Counted from the stretch's first letter, positions 7,855 to 16,752 are shown. The stretch: 64,000 bases of DNA from Bacillota bacterium (GCA_021820485.1 JAKADO010000001.1:1-64000); one strand, 5' to 3'. Numbers and translations: made by a program. Notes: generated from the sequence alone by a model not told the origin.

Positions 7855-8874
7855 GTGGCGGTCAAGCAACTGGGGGCCGCCACCTACCAAGTGTCGGATG
7901 TTTATGTCCAGGGAACAGGCGCTGTGGTGGGGCCCAAAGAAGGTGCCGGCCCGCTCGGTCAACACTTTGACCGCGTGTGGCCCGATGAAGGACTCACCTA
8001 TTCCAGCTATGAGAAAGCTGAGCAAGCAATCTTGTGGGAGGCGTACGATGAGGCGCTGAAAAAGGCTCAGGTCTCTTGGGAAGACATCGATGTGGTGCTG
8101 GGCGGAGACCTTTTGGATCAAATCATCACCACAAACTTCAGTGGGCGTCAGCACAGCCGCCCGTTGGCCGGATTGTTTTCCGCCTGTGCCACATTTACGG
8201 AATCGCTGGCGATGGGAGCCATGCTCCTGGCCGGGGGAGGACCGCGCATTGTCATGACCTCGGCGGCGAGCCACCACTTGACGGCGGAGCGCCAATTCCG
8301 GTTCCCGGTTGAGCTCGGTTACCAACGGACGCCGACCGCCGCATGGACGGCAACGGCCGCGGGGGCGGTGGTGCTCGGAATCAACCCCACTCCAATTCAA
8401 ATTGAGGCGCTGACCTTTGGCCGGGTGGTGGACATTGGCGGAACTGATCCCAACGATATGGGCAGTGCCATGGCGCCAGCGGCTTACGATACCATCGCGC
8501 AATTTCTCAAGGATACAGGGCACACCGTGCAAGACTTCGATGCCATCTACACTGGGGACTTGGGGCACTTTGGCATTACCATGCTGAGGCATTATGCCGA
8601 GCAGCATGGTCTCGCATTCGGGGATGAGTTGAATGACTGCGGGCGTTCGCTCTATGATGCCGCCACCCAAGACACCCACAACGGCGGTTCAGGCCCGGGA
8701 TGCTCCGCGAGTGTGTTTGCGGGCCCCTTGGCTCGCCACCTCATGTCTGGGGAGATGCGACGCCTGCTTTTGGTGGCGACGGGCGCGCTCTTTTCTCCGA
8801 CCACCTATCAGCAGGGGGAAACTATCCCCTGCATTGCCCATGCAGTGGCGCTGGCGTCCAGAGGGGAGGGTTGA
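7855..8874 (+). CDS. spoVAD: Stage V sporulation protein AD
   Basis: Thiolase-fold protein (339 residues) that binds dipicolinic acid during its uptake into the forespore. The thiolase-like NDCGRSLYDAATQDTHNGGSG and the N-terminal TGAVVGPKEGAGPLG segments are recognisable. The GTG at 7855 follows the spoVAC stop by one base, so the two are translationally coupled. Confidence 0.95.
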   Translation: MAVKQLGAATYQVSDVYVQGTGAVVGPKEGAGPLGQHFDRVWPDEGLTYSSYEKAEQAILWEAYDEALKKAQVSWEDIDVVLGGDLLDQIITTNFSGRQHSRPLAGLFSACATFTESLAMGAMLLAGGGPRIVMTSAASHHLTAERQFRFPVELGYQRTPTAAWTATAAGAVVLGINPTPIQIEALTFGRVVDIGGTDPNDMGSAMAPAAYDTIAQFLKDTGHTVQDFDAIYTGDLGHFGITMLRHYAEQHGLAFGDELNDCGRSLYDAATQDTHNGGSGPGCSASVFAGPLARHLMSGEMRRLLLVATGALFSPTTYQQGETIPCIAHAVALASRGEG

Positions 8875-8878
8875 CGGA

Positions 8879-9229
8879 ATGACATTCGTCTGGGCGTTCA
8901 TCATTGGAGGCCTCTTGTGCGCTTTAGCGCAGCTGGTCATGGATTTGGCCCAACTCACTCCGGGGCAAGTCCTCGTGTTGTTCGTGGTTCTGGGAGCGCT
9001 GGCGGGCGGTGTTGGCGTGTACGGGAAGCTGGTTCAATTCGCCGGGGCCGGAGCTTCGGTGCCATTGCCGGGATTTGGCTACACAATGGTTGAGGGGATT
9101 GGGCAAGCTGTACAGCAGAAGGGTGCTTTGGGCCTCTTTACCGGCGGGCTCACGGCGGCGGCTGGGGGAATCAAGGCCGCGGTCCTTTTCGGACTGACGG
9201 CGGCTCTGATTTTTCGTCCTAAAGCTTAG
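8879..9229 (+). CDS. spoVAEB: Stage V sporulation protein AE (AEB, membrane)
   Basis: Membrane protein (116 residues) related to SpoVAC: FVWAFIIGGLLCALAQ, GGVGVYGKLVQFAGAGASVPLPGFG (read as the conserved glycine-rich loop) and a C-terminal hydrophobic helix. ATG 8879 has GAGGGGAGGG upstream and lies four bases after spoVAD. An open frame continues upstream inside spoVAD but has no homology. Confidence 0.93.
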   Translation: MTFVWAFIIGGLLCALAQLVMDLAQLTPGQVLVLFVVLGALAGGVGVYGKLVQFAGAGASVPLPGFGYTMVEGIGQAVQQKGALGLFTGGLTAAAGGIKAAVLFGLTAALIFRPKA

Positions 9230-9273
9230 GCCTTCGCGATAGACCACTTTCACAGCAAAGGAGGGAAAAATCG

Positions 9274-9846
9274 ATGGCGTCTAAAAAACGGGTCATCATT
9301 CTGACCGATGGGGACCAGACCGCCTATCGGGCGTTGTCGGAGGCCTGCGATGAGCTGCAGTGCCACCCCTTGCGGGCCTCCGAAGGAAACCCTACGCCTT
9401 TGACCGGACAGGACTTGATTACCGCGATCCAAGAAGCACCCCAGGAACCTGTCGTGGTGATGGTTGACGATCGTGGTGACGCGGGCCTGGGGCGCGGCGA
9501 GCGGGCTCTGGATGCGCTGATATCGTCCCCTGATTTGGATGTGCTCGGGGTTGTCGCGGTGGCCGCGAACACGCACCCTGTCAGGGGAGTTCCGGTCGAC
9601 GTCGCAGTCGATCAAGAAGGTCATGTGGTCGAGCATGCCGTGGACAAAGACGGGCATCCGACCGCGGGCGATGTTCTAAAAGGGGACACGGTGGATGTCC
9701 TCAAGTCCTACGATGGCTTCATTGTCGGATTGGGGGACCCCGGAAAAATGGAAGGACACGACTCGGTCGGCCATGGGGTGCCCGCCACTCGACGGGCAAT
9801 CGAGGAAATCCTGCGAAATGAGGTGCATCGCCATGGCGGCCGTTAA
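9274..9846 (+). CDS. spoVAEA: Stage V sporulation protein AEA (soluble)
   Basis: Soluble 190-residue protein starting MASKKRVIILTDGD, with VGVVAVAANT-like core (VLGVVAVAANTHPVRG) and GHDSVGHGVPATRRAIEEIL at the end, as in SpoVAEA of Bacillales. Its biochemical role is unresolved; it acts with the other SpoVA proteins in spore germination. AAAGGAGGG precedes ATG 9274. The 3' end overlaps spoVAF by 14 bases. Confidence 0.9.
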   Translation: MASKKRVIILTDGDQTAYRALSEACDELQCHPLRASEGNPTPLTGQDLITAIQEAPQEPVVVMVDDRGDAGLGRGERALDALISSPDLDVLGVVAVAANTHPVRGVPVDVAVDQEGHVVEHAVDKDGHPTAGDVLKGDTVDVLKSYDGFIVGLGDPGKMEGHDSVGHGVPATRRAIEEILRNEVHRHGGR

Positions 9847-11368
9847 GTACCGCGTTCGAGGGAAAGGCAAGGTTGCAAAGCGCGAGGTCTCTCAGAACCT
9901 GGATGAAAACCTGACCTGGATGAAGCGCTATCTGGGTTATAAGGAATCATTCGACATCTTGGTGCGCGAGTTCGAGGTCGCCAATCATAAGTGTGCATTA
10001 ATCTGCGTGGACTCGTTCATTGATTCCACGGTGTTGACCCTGATCATGGAGCAGTTGCAGAAGCTTCCGGCGAGCGCTCTGGAGCATCCCTCCATGAACG
10101 GACTCCTCAATCGGGCCATTCCATACATTGAGGTGACGCCTGAAAGCGAGTTGGATGCGGCCGCCGACCAGGTCTTGGCAGGGCCTGTCGCCTTTTTGAT
10201 TGACGGTGTGTCCCATGTCGTGGTGGTGGATGTCCGGAAATATCCGGACCGTTCGCCCAGCGAGCCTTCGCTGGAGCGTGTGCTGCGAGGGCCCAAGGAC
10301 GGATTCGTGGAAACGTTGGTCTTCAATACGATCTTGGTGCGGCGGCGCATTCGGGACGCCAATCTGCGAATCGAAGCGATGCAGGTCGGTCGGCGGTCGA
10401 AGAGCGACGTGGTCATGATGTACATTAAGGATATTGCCGACGACGGGTTGGTCAACCTTTTGCGGAAGCGCATCAAGGCCATTGACGGGGACGCCATGAC
10501 CATGTCGGAAAAGGCCCTGCAGGAATGGGTCATTAAGAAACCCTGGTGGAATCCCTTTCCCAATGGGAAGTTTACGGAACGTCCTGATGTCGCGGCGGAG
10601 CATCTCACGGAGGGGCACGTGCTGCTAATGATTGACACCTCCCCGAACGCGCTCATTGTGCCCGTCACCATCTTTTCCTTTTTGCAGTCGGCCGAAGAGT
10701 ATCATGAAGACGTCATGATCGGCACCTATTTGAAATGGGTGCGGTTCTTGGGAGTCCTGGTGTCATGGGTGGCTCCTCCCCTATGGTACGCGCTTTTCAT
10801 AACCCATACGCACTTGCCGGGCAAAATGGATATTCTAATGACCCCGAAGGTCACCGACATTCCGATTTTCTGGCAGTTGGTCGGTCTCGAGGTGGGTGTC
10901 GATCTGCTGCGATTGGCTCTGACCTTTAGTCCGGATCCGTTGACCCAGTCGATGGGTTTCTTTGGGGCCATCCTCCTCGGCAGCGTGGCCATCAAGGCGA
11001 ATCTCATCGATTCCATCCCCATGGTGCTGGTGGCCCTGGCGGCCGTCGGGACGTTCACCGCCCCGGATATCGATTTCGGTATGGCGATTCGATTGTTGCG
11101 CGCCTTTCTCCTTGTGATGACGGGCGCTTTCAAGCTCATTGCCTTGCCATGGCTGGGATTCGCCCTCGGCATCATCATCCCCTTGGCGGTGATGTTTACC
11201 AACGATTCCTTCGGCACGTCCTACGTGTGGCCATTGGTGCCCTTCAACGGCCCCGCCATGTTGGGGCAATTGACCCGAAAGCCGTTGAATTCCAAAATCT
11301 ATCGTCCAGCCCTTACCAAGCCTCAGGACAAGACCCATCGCCGGCCCCCAAACAAAGAACCGGTCTAA
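9833..11368 (+). CDS. spoVAF: Stage V sporulation protein AF (GerA-family)
   Basis: GerAA-like membrane protein (about 511 residues): soluble N-terminal GerA domain (KRYLGYKESFDILVREFEV, ...VETLVFNTILVRRRIRDANL) and about five hydrophobic helices from residue 300 on. It is an accessory to germinant receptors or the SpoVA channel in the spore inner membrane. The start at ATG 9833 gives MAAVKYRV; ATG 9818 in the same frame is possible. Both overlap spoVAEA. Last gene of the operon, with a terminator downstream. Confidence 0.9.
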   Translation: MAAVKYRVRGKGKVAKREVSQNLDENLTWMKRYLGYKESFDILVREFEVANHKCALICVDSFIDSTVLTLIMEQLQKLPASALEHPSMNGLLNRAIPYIEVTPESELDAAADQVLAGPVAFLIDGVSHVVVVDVRKYPDRSPSEPSLERVLRGPKDGFVETLVFNTILVRRRIRDANLRIEAMQVGRRSKSDVVMMYIKDIADDGLVNLLRKRIKAIDGDAMTMSEKALQEWVIKKPWWNPFPNGKFTERPDVAAEHLTEGHVLLMIDTSPNALIVPVTIFSFLQSAEEYHEDVMIGTYLKWVRFLGVLVSWVAPPLWYALFITHTHLPGKMDILMTPKVTDIPIFWQLVGLEVGVDLLRLALTFSPDPLTQSMGFFGAILLGSVAIKANLIDSIPMVLVALAAVGTFTAPDIDFGMAIRLLRAFLLVMTGAFKLIALPWLGFALGIIIPLAVMFTNDSFGTSYVWPLVPFNGPAMLGQLTRKPLNSKIYRPALTKPQDKTHRRPPNKEPV

Positions 11369-11414
11369 TCTGGTTGACCGTCCGTTTCGGGACATGCTAG
11401 GCTGGATCCAGCAC

Positions 11415-11445
11415 GGGACGCTCTCCGTAGCGTCCCTTATTCTTT
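11415..11445 (+). terminator. Terminator after spoVAF
   Basis: GGGACGCT and AGCGTCCC form an 8-bp stem with a 6-base loop, followed by TTATTCTTT. It closes the spoVA operon ahead of lysA. Confidence 0.75.
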
Positions 11446-11462
11446 GATGGGGGTCCTTTGCC

Positions 11463-12782
11463 ATGCGCCCAGACACATTTCAGCAAACGTCCAGCGGACA
11501 CATCTCCATAGGCGGCGTTCCCGTTTCCACTTTGGCCGAGAAGTTCGGCACGCCCTTGTATGTTTTGGATTATGACACCATGGTGCACCGCATGCAGGAA
11601 TATCGGAACGCCCTGGCCCAATTGCAGCCTGCAGGCTGGGCGTGCTACGCGGGCAAGGCGTTTCTGTGCCGGGCTATGGTGGAATTGGTGGCCCAGGAGG
11701 GGTTGGGGCTGGACGTGGTCTCGGGCGGCGAGTTGTATACCGCATTGCAGGCAGGATTTGACCCGAAGAACATTCTGTTTCATGGCAACGTAAAGACGGC
11801 CGCCGAGCTCCGCTTCGGACTCGAAGCGGGGGTTGGACAGTTTGTGGTGGACTCTCTGGATGAGCTGGATCGTCTCAACCGCATTGCCGATGAGATGGGG
11901 CGCACAGCGCCGGTTCTTTTGCGGCTCACACCCGGCATCGATGCTCACACCCACGACTTCATCCGCACGGGGCAGTTTGACTCGAAGTTCGGATTCGGGA
12001 TCGGCGATGGCATCGCTGATGAGGCGGTGAGGCGGGCGCTCGCCGCCGAGCGCATTCAACTCAATGGATTTCACGCCCATATCGGCTCACAAATTCTCGA
12101 AGGCGATCCCTTTGTGGCCAACGCGGAGGCGCTGATGGCTTTCAGCCAACGATGGCATCAAATGGCGGGGTTCTGGCCGCGCATTCTGGACATCGGCGGC
12201 GGCCTTGGCGTCCGGTATACCGGTGGCGAGGAACCCCCGCAACTGGCCCACATTCTGCGACGGATTCAAGGGCTCTTGACCGAGGCGACGCCTCCTGGCG
12301 CTGCCGTGCCGAAGATTCTCATGGAGCCGGGCCGATCCATCGTGGCGGAAGCGGGCGTCACACTCTACACAGTCGAGGCGGTGAAGACTGTGGTGGGCGG
12401 GAAGGTCTATGTGGCTGTCGACGGTGGGATGGGTGACAACATTCGTCCCGCTCTCTACCAAGCCCAGTACGCCGCCAGTCTTGACGGAAAGCCCGAGAGC
12501 ACCCCTCCGTCCGCAGTCACGGTGGCGGGACGCTACTGCGAGAGTGGGGATATCCTGCTCTCCGGCGTTCCACTGGCGGACCCCCAAGTGGGTGACCGCT
12601 TGATTGTATGGGCCACTGGGGCCTACAACTATTCCATGGCGTCTACCTACAACCGGGTGCCGCGGCCAGCCGTAGTGGTGGTCAGAGACGGGGAAGTCTC
12701 CCGGTGGGTGGAACGGGAGCGTTGGGAAGATGTTACGCGACTAGACCTTCCCCTTAACGCCCGAAAGAGTGTGAACGCCTAG
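11463..12782 (+). CDS. lysA: Diaminopimelate decarboxylase
   Basis: PLP enzyme for the last step of lysine biosynthesis, meso-DAP to L-lysine plus CO2. The 439-residue length is normal. The PLP lysine lies in CYAGKAFL (about residue 63), followed by HAHIGSQI, GGGLGVRY, EPGRSIVAEAG and the CESGD cysteine donated to the partner subunit. ATG 11463 with GATGGGGG upstream. lysA next to spoVA is the Bacillus arrangement. No lysine riboswitch is visible in the short leader. Confidence 0.96.
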   Translation: MRPDTFQQTSSGHISIGGVPVSTLAEKFGTPLYVLDYDTMVHRMQEYRNALAQLQPAGWACYAGKAFLCRAMVELVAQEGLGLDVVSGGELYTALQAGFDPKNILFHGNVKTAAELRFGLEAGVGQFVVDSLDELDRLNRIADEMGRTAPVLLRLTPGIDAHTHDFIRTGQFDSKFGFGIGDGIADEAVRRALAAERIQLNGFHAHIGSQILEGDPFVANAEALMAFSQRWHQMAGFWPRILDIGGGLGVRYTGGEEPPQLAHILRRIQGLLTEATPPGAAVPKILMEPGRSIVAEAGVTLYTVEAVKTVVGGKVYVAVDGGMGDNIRPALYQAQYAASLDGKPESTPPSAVTVAGRYCESGDILLSGVPLADPQVGDRLIVWATGAYNYSMASTYNRVPRPAVVVVRDGEVSRWVERERWEDVTRLDLPLNARKSVNA

Positions 12783-13481
12783 ATGACCGAACGGGTGCCG
12801 GGAGCCGGGGAAGGCTTGGCGGGGGTCCTGGAGCTCAAAAGCATAGCCGATCGCATTCGGCGGCAGCCGCTCCTAGCCCGAGAACTCGACGTGTCCGTCC
12901 TAGCGCAGGAAGTGGCGGGACGCTGGCGCGAGCACAGTGACATGCTGCAGGCCAGTGAAGAAGTTCCGGTCGCCGCCTGGATCGTCAAAAAGAAGGTCGA
13001 GGGATTGATTCGGCCTGACGAGCCGGAAGAGGAGGCCGTCGGCTTTGACGAATCGCTGAGACCGGCCTGGCTGGACGAAGCTCTCGGCCCTCTGCAGGCG
13101 TTGGCACGATCGGCTGAAGGCTACATCCCGGGCAGCGCGGTCGCCTTGGACCGGCCGCCCGCCCCGGTCAAGGACCCGAGCCCGTGGAAGCTGGCTTGGT
13201 CATACCCGGTTCTGCGTCCCAAAAAGGAGCCGCCGCCCCGAGTCGTGGCGCGCGAAGCCGAACCATTGCAGCACCACATGCAGCGCCTCTTGGATCAGGT
13301 GGAGCGGGCGCGTCAGATGGACTTTCATTCGGCGGTCGCGGGTCGCCCCCGCCCCGAGTGGGTCGCGCAGTTTCTGGCCGCCGTGCATCTCTGGCATGCC
13401 CGCACCATTGATGCTGCGCAGGAGACGCCATTCGGGGCCATCCAGCTCGCGGCGCGAGCGCAAGGAGATGACCGCCGATGA
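12783..13481 (+). CDS. scpA: Probable divergent ScpA-like segregation/condensation protein
   Basis: A 232-residue protein lying between lysA and scpB, the usual scpA position. ScpA is the kleisin subunit joining Smc heads. Similarity is weak. An N-terminal helical part contains EVPVAAWIVKKKVEGLI, which resembles the kleisin stretch ending in KSRMLL. The C-terminal end EWVAQFLAAVHLWHA...ETPFGAIQL resembles the ScpA winged helix (FLALLEL...F.DI). The proline- and charge-rich middle is unusual. It starts at the base after the lysA stop and overlaps scpB by ATGA. The assignment rests mainly on context. Confidence 0.6.
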   Translation: MTERVPGAGEGLAGVLELKSIADRIRRQPLLARELDVSVLAQEVAGRWREHSDMLQASEEVPVAAWIVKKKVEGLIRPDEPEEEAVGFDESLRPAWLDEALGPLQALARSAEGYIPGSAVALDRPPAPVKDPSPWKLAWSYPVLRPKKEPPPRVVAREAEPLQHHMQRLLDQVERARQMDFHSAVAGRPRPEWVAQFLAAVHLWHARTIDAAQETPFGAIQLAARAQGDDRR

Positions 13482-13993
13482 GGATGGATTTATTGGAAGC
13501 GCTGTTGTTCATGCAAAAGGACCCGGTCACGTTGGAACAGGTGAGTCAGTGGATGGCTTGTGATGTCGTGGAGGCCCGGGGACACGTGGACGCGCTGCAG
13601 CACCGCTTGGAGGACCGCGAATCGGGGCTGGCCGTCCAATGGGTGGATGGGGGCGTCCGGCTGACTACGCATCCCCGATTGTACCGCGATCTTTCGGAAC
13701 GGCTGTCCCGGGTTGCGCCGGAACCTCTCTCCCATGCGAGTTGGGAAGTCTTGGCGATTGTCGCCTACAAGCAACCTCTTACGCGACTGGAAATTGAGGC
13801 TATTCGGCAAACCGGATCGGAGCGGGCGATTGAAACGTTGGTCAATCGCGAGCTTATCGAGGAAGTCGGACGCAAGGAAGCGCCAGGGCGCCCAATCCTT
13901 TACGGCACGACCCGCGGCTTTTTGCAGCAATTTGGGCTTCAAAGGCTTGAAGATCTGCCTATCATCAGCCAGATGACGGAACCCATGGCATAA
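13478..13993 (+). CDS. scpB: Segregation and condensation protein B
   Basis: Two winged-helix domains in 171 residues. The family core SWEVLAIVAYKQPLTRLEIEAIRQ and GRPILYGTTRGFLQQFGL are clear. ScpB dimers stabilise the Smc-ScpA ring in chromosome condensation. ATGA overlap with the upstream ScpA-like gene. Confidence 0.95.
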   Translation: MRMDLLEALLFMQKDPVTLEQVSQWMACDVVEARGHVDALQHRLEDRESGLAVQWVDGGVRLTTHPRLYRDLSERLSRVAPEPLSHASWEVLAIVAYKQPLTRLEIEAIRQTGSERAIETLVNRELIEEVGRKEAPGRPILYGTTRGFLQQFGLQRLEDLPIISQMTEPMA

Positions 13994-13998
13994 GTTGC

Positions 13999-14028
13999 CT
14001 CCCCCCGGGGATGCTAGTCCCGGGGGAG
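13999..14028 (+). promoter_or_regulatory. Hairpin over the ribosome-binding site of the DUF2953 gene
   Basis: CTCCCCC and GGGGGAG pair, continued inside by GGG with CCC and small bulges. The 3' arm is the Shine-Dalgarno region (GGGGGAG) for the ATG at 14032. No T run follows, so translational control or reduced read-through initiation is more likely than termination. Confidence 0.5.
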
Positions 14029-14031
14029 ACT

Positions 14032-14640
14032 ATGACACTGATTGTGGTAATCGCCGTGGTTTTAGTGCTGGCGCTGTTGATTTGGGCATTGTTTCAGCCT
14101 CTGGCATTGACATTCTCGGCCCGCATTGACGGGCTTCTGGTGGATCTGCGGGTGGATGTGGCCTATAGCCGGATTCATCGCGGCAGGACCTGGCATCTGC
14201 CGGTCTTGCCGCCACAAAAGAAAGACGCCGCCCGGTCGCATTTGGACCTGACGCCCACTCTTATCGATGAGGCGCTGTGGGCCTATCAGGTGCTCAACCG
14301 GGTGAGCGACGCCTTGTGGCATCGCATGCGTGTGCAAAAGTTCGAGTTGACGGCCCAGATTGGGCTTAACGACGCAGCCTCCACCGCCCTGTGGATGGGC
14401 CGGCTGAGCGAATTGGCGGCTTGGTGGATCGGCATGCGTGTTGCGCCTCGCGCCTCTGTCAGCCCCTCCTTCGCCATCATTCCCGTGTGGGATGAGGCGG
14501 TTTTGACGTGCAATTTTACCAGTATAATTCAGCTCTTGCCCTCCGATATTATCCTGGCGATTGTATCCGGCCTTTTTGGCCAGGTTAAAGGAGGACATGA
14601 CATTTATGGAAAACCCGTCCAGCACCATCAGCACGCCTAA
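14032..14640 (+). CDS. DUF2953 family membrane-anchored protein (YtfI-like)
   Basis: About 202 residues: one N-terminal transmembrane helix (LIVVIAVVLVLALLIWALF), then a soluble domain with GLLVDLRVDVAYS and AQIGLNDAASTALWMGRL (read as separate segments). This is the DUF2953 pattern, which in Bacillus (ytfI) precedes ytfJ exactly as here; the function is unknown. I used ATG 14032 after GGGGGAG rather than ATG 14011, which lies inside the hairpin. It overlaps ytfJ by 35 bases. Confidence 0.85.
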   Translation: MTLIVVIAVVLVLALLIWALFQPLALTFSARIDGLLVDLRVDVAYSRIHRGRTWHLPVLPPQKKDAARSHLDLTPTLIDEALWAYQVLNRVSDALWHRMRVQKFELTAQIGLNDAASTALWMGRLSELAAWWIGMRVAPRASVSPSFAIIPVWDEAVLTCNFTSIIQLLPSDIILAIVSGLFGQVKGGHDIYGKPVQHHQHA

Positions 14641-15070
14641 CTCATCCGGCCACCCGATTGAGGCCTTGATGAAAACGGCAATGGAGTCCATTAAGGGCAT
14701 GATCGACGTGAATACGGTGGTGGGCCAGCCCGTGGAGACCCGCGACGGCGGCACCATTATCCCGGTGTCACGGGTATCCTTTGGTTTCGCTGCCGGTGGC
14801 GGGGAGTACTGGAGCCGTGCCACGGATCGTGACGGGCACCCGTTCGGTGGAGGCAGCGGAGCGGGCGTTACGGTGCACCCGGTCGGATTCTTAGTCATGC
14901 ATGGCGACAATGTCCGTTTGTTGTCGGTGGACAAGGGCGATGTTTGGGAGTCGTTGGCCAACAACATTCCCCAACTGATTGACCAGCTTCAAGGTCTCTG
15001 GAAGGAGCGGGAAAACCCCGCCGCCAAACGCCACCGAAGCACCATCCTTGACCCCACCACGGTTTCCTAG
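14606..15070 (+). CDS. ytfJ: GerW family sporulation protein YtfJ
   Basis: A 154-residue protein with the GerW/YtfJ core: HPIEALMKTAMES, VVGQPVETRDGGTIIPVSR (two family segments) and VSFGFAAGGGEY. In Bacillus it is a sigma-F product needed for normal spore germination. AAAGGAGG lies 11 bases before ATG 14606; ATG 14597 in the same frame is closer to the SD but spaced too short. It is followed within 15 bases by ku. Confidence 0.92.
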   Translation: MENPSSTISTPNSSGHPIEALMKTAMESIKGMIDVNTVVGQPVETRDGGTIIPVSRVSFGFAAGGGEYWSRATDRDGHPFGGGSGAGVTVHPVGFLVMHGDNVRLLSVDKGDVWESLANNIPQLIDQLQGLWKERENPAAKRHRSTILDPTTVS

Positions 15071-15084
15071 CTGGGGGCGGGGCT

Positions 15085-15861
15085 ATGCGCAGCCTGTACA
15101 AGGGCATCATTGGGTTTGGGCTGGTGTCCATCCCCATCCAAGTCTTCAAGGCCATGGAGAGCGAGCGGGTGGCCACGCACTGGATTCACGAGCCATGTCA
15201 TACGCGCATCCAGTACCAAAAGTTTTGTCCAACCTGCGAGCGGGCCGTGCCCTCCGAAGAGGTGGTGACGGGCGCCCCCCTTCCAGATGGCCGATTTGTT
15301 GTGCTGCCGCCGCCGGAAAAAGAGGCCGCGACCGACCACACCATCACCATCTTGAACTTTCCGGAGCTCCGCGAGATCGATCCCGTCTTCTATGAAACGT
15401 CCTATTGGCTGAAGCCGGGGCCCGGGGGCCAAAAGGCGTATGCGCTTCTCACGCAGGTTATGCGAGAGATGGGACGGGTAGCGCTGGCCGAGATGAAGCT
15501 TCGCAGCCGTCCGTCCTTGGCGGTGGTGCGGGCATACAACGACTCCACCTTGATGCTGCACCGGATGTACTATCCGGAAAGTCTGCGGCAGGAAGGCGCG
15601 TCATTCGGTGCGGACCTTGCTCAGGAATTGGCGGAGAAGGAGATGGTGATGGCGCGCACGTTGGTCGAGCATATGGCGGAGCCCTTCGTGCCGGAAAACT
15701 ACCCCAATGAACATCGCCTCGAGCGCCTTCGGCAAATTGAGGCGCTCATGCCCACAGCGGAGATGCCCCAAGCGGCTCCACAGCGGGAGGTCCTGGATTT
15801 GATGGAAAAGCTGAAGGCATCTGTGCAGGCGCGTGCGCAGCATGGGGCAGGCGCGGGATAA
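15085..15861 (+). CDS. ku: Non-homologous end-joining protein Ku
   Basis: Bacterial Ku core of 258 residues (MRSLYKGIIGFGLVSIPI...). It forms a homodimeric ring on broken DNA ends and recruits ligase. HWIHEPCHTRIQYQKFCP is the conserved N-terminal strand region. It sits between the spore gene ytfJ and the ligase gene, ending one base before the ligase start. In Bacillus ku and ligD are made in the forespore, and the spore-gene neighbour here fits that. Confidence 0.95.
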   Translation: MRSLYKGIIGFGLVSIPIQVFKAMESERVATHWIHEPCHTRIQYQKFCPTCERAVPSEEVVTGAPLPDGRFVVLPPPEKEAATDHTITILNFPELREIDPVFYETSYWLKPGPGGQKAYALLTQVMREMGRVALAEMKLRSRPSLAVVRAYNDSTLMLHRMYYPESLRQEGASFGADLAQELAEKEMVMARTLVEHMAEPFVPENYPNEHRLERLRQIEALMPTAEMPQAAPQREVLDLMEKLKASVQARAQHGAGAG

Positions 15862-16752
15862 ATGGGGCCGGGGGACTTTGTGCCACCCATGCTGGCGGTG
15901 ACGGCGCCCGCGCCATTCTCGCGCCCTGGATGGTGGTTCGAGACTAAGTGGGACGGATATCGCGCTATTATCTCCGCGGGGCCGCAGTTCCGCATCTATT
16001 CCCGGCGCGGTCACGACTTGCTGCGTTGGTACCCCGCACTGGCCGAGGCTCGGGCCCACGTGCCGGAGGACGTGGTTCTGGACGCCGAACTGGTCGCCTG
16101 GGTTGACGGTCGCCCCGACTTTGCCGCCTTGCAGCAGCGGCGAGCACCACACTATCTTCTGATGGTGTTCGATTGCTTGTACGCCGGGGGCCGCTGGTTG
16201 ATGCACGAACCGTTGGAACACCGCCTGCGGGTGCTGCACGATCGGGTCAAGACGACAGGTTTGGTGGTCGTGTCGGACGGGGTTGCCGAGGAAGGGGAGG
16301 CCTATTGGAAGGCGATTCGGGATCTGGAGTTGGAGGGCGTGATGGCCAAACGGCTGGACAGCGGATACTTTCCGGGGCGGAGGAGCCCTGTATGGCAAAA
16401 GTTCTTGGCGCTACGGATCGAATGGCTTTGGGTGGTGGCCGCACAGCAGGCGCAAGACGGCACCTGGTACTGGCATGTCGCTGACCGCACGGGCACCCGG
16501 TTCAACGGTGTGGGAAAGGTGCATGCGCCGGCTGCATGGTATCCGCCATCAGGTCCGGGCGGCCCGGAGCAGATGCTGAAGCCGTTCACAGTGGAAGTGG
16601 AGTACCGCGAACGAACCCGAGAGGGGCACCTTCGTCATGCGAGAGTCAGACAATGGCCTCAAGAGCGAGCGGGCGGAATCCTTACCGAGGATTCCACACC
16701 CGGACCGCATCCTGTATCCGGATGCGGGGATCACCCGCATCGAGGTGGTTAG
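15862..16752 (+). CDS. ATP-dependent DNA ligase (LigD ligase-domain type)
   Basis: A 296-residue stand-alone ligase. The adenylation lysine lies in TKWDGYRA (about residue 29). Other nucleotidyltransferase motifs are YSRRGHDL, VLDAELVAW, LEGVMAKRLDS and a final OB-fold ending VEYRERTREGHLRHARVRQW. It starts directly after the ku stop. The last 27 or so residues (after RQWPQE) look unconserved and coincide with the start of the next gene, which overlaps by 116 bases in another frame. It joins ends in NHEJ with Ku and the separate polymerase. Confidence 0.93.
   Translation: MGPGDFVPPMLAVTAPAPFSRPGWWFETKWDGYRAIISAGPQFRIYSRRGHDLLRWYPALAEARAHVPEDVVLDAELVAWVDGRPDFAALQQRRAPHYLLMVFDCLYAGGRWLMHEPLEHRLRVLHDRVKTTGLVVVSDGVAEEGEAYWKAIRDLELEGVMAKRLDSGYFPGRRSPVWQKFLALRIEWLWVVAAQQAQDGTWYWHVADRTGTRFNGVGKVHAPAAWYPPSGPGGPEQMLKPFTVEVEYRERTREGHLRHARVRQWPQERAGGILTEDSTPGPHPVSGCGDHPHRGG

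Noticed and set aside
7765..8679. Minus-strand frame of 304 codons
   Set aside because: Shadow of spoVAC/spoVAD, which have clear homology.
11369..11462. Lysine riboswitch or T-box before lysA
   Set aside because: The leader is under 100 bases and contains only the spoVAF terminator; no conserved elements.
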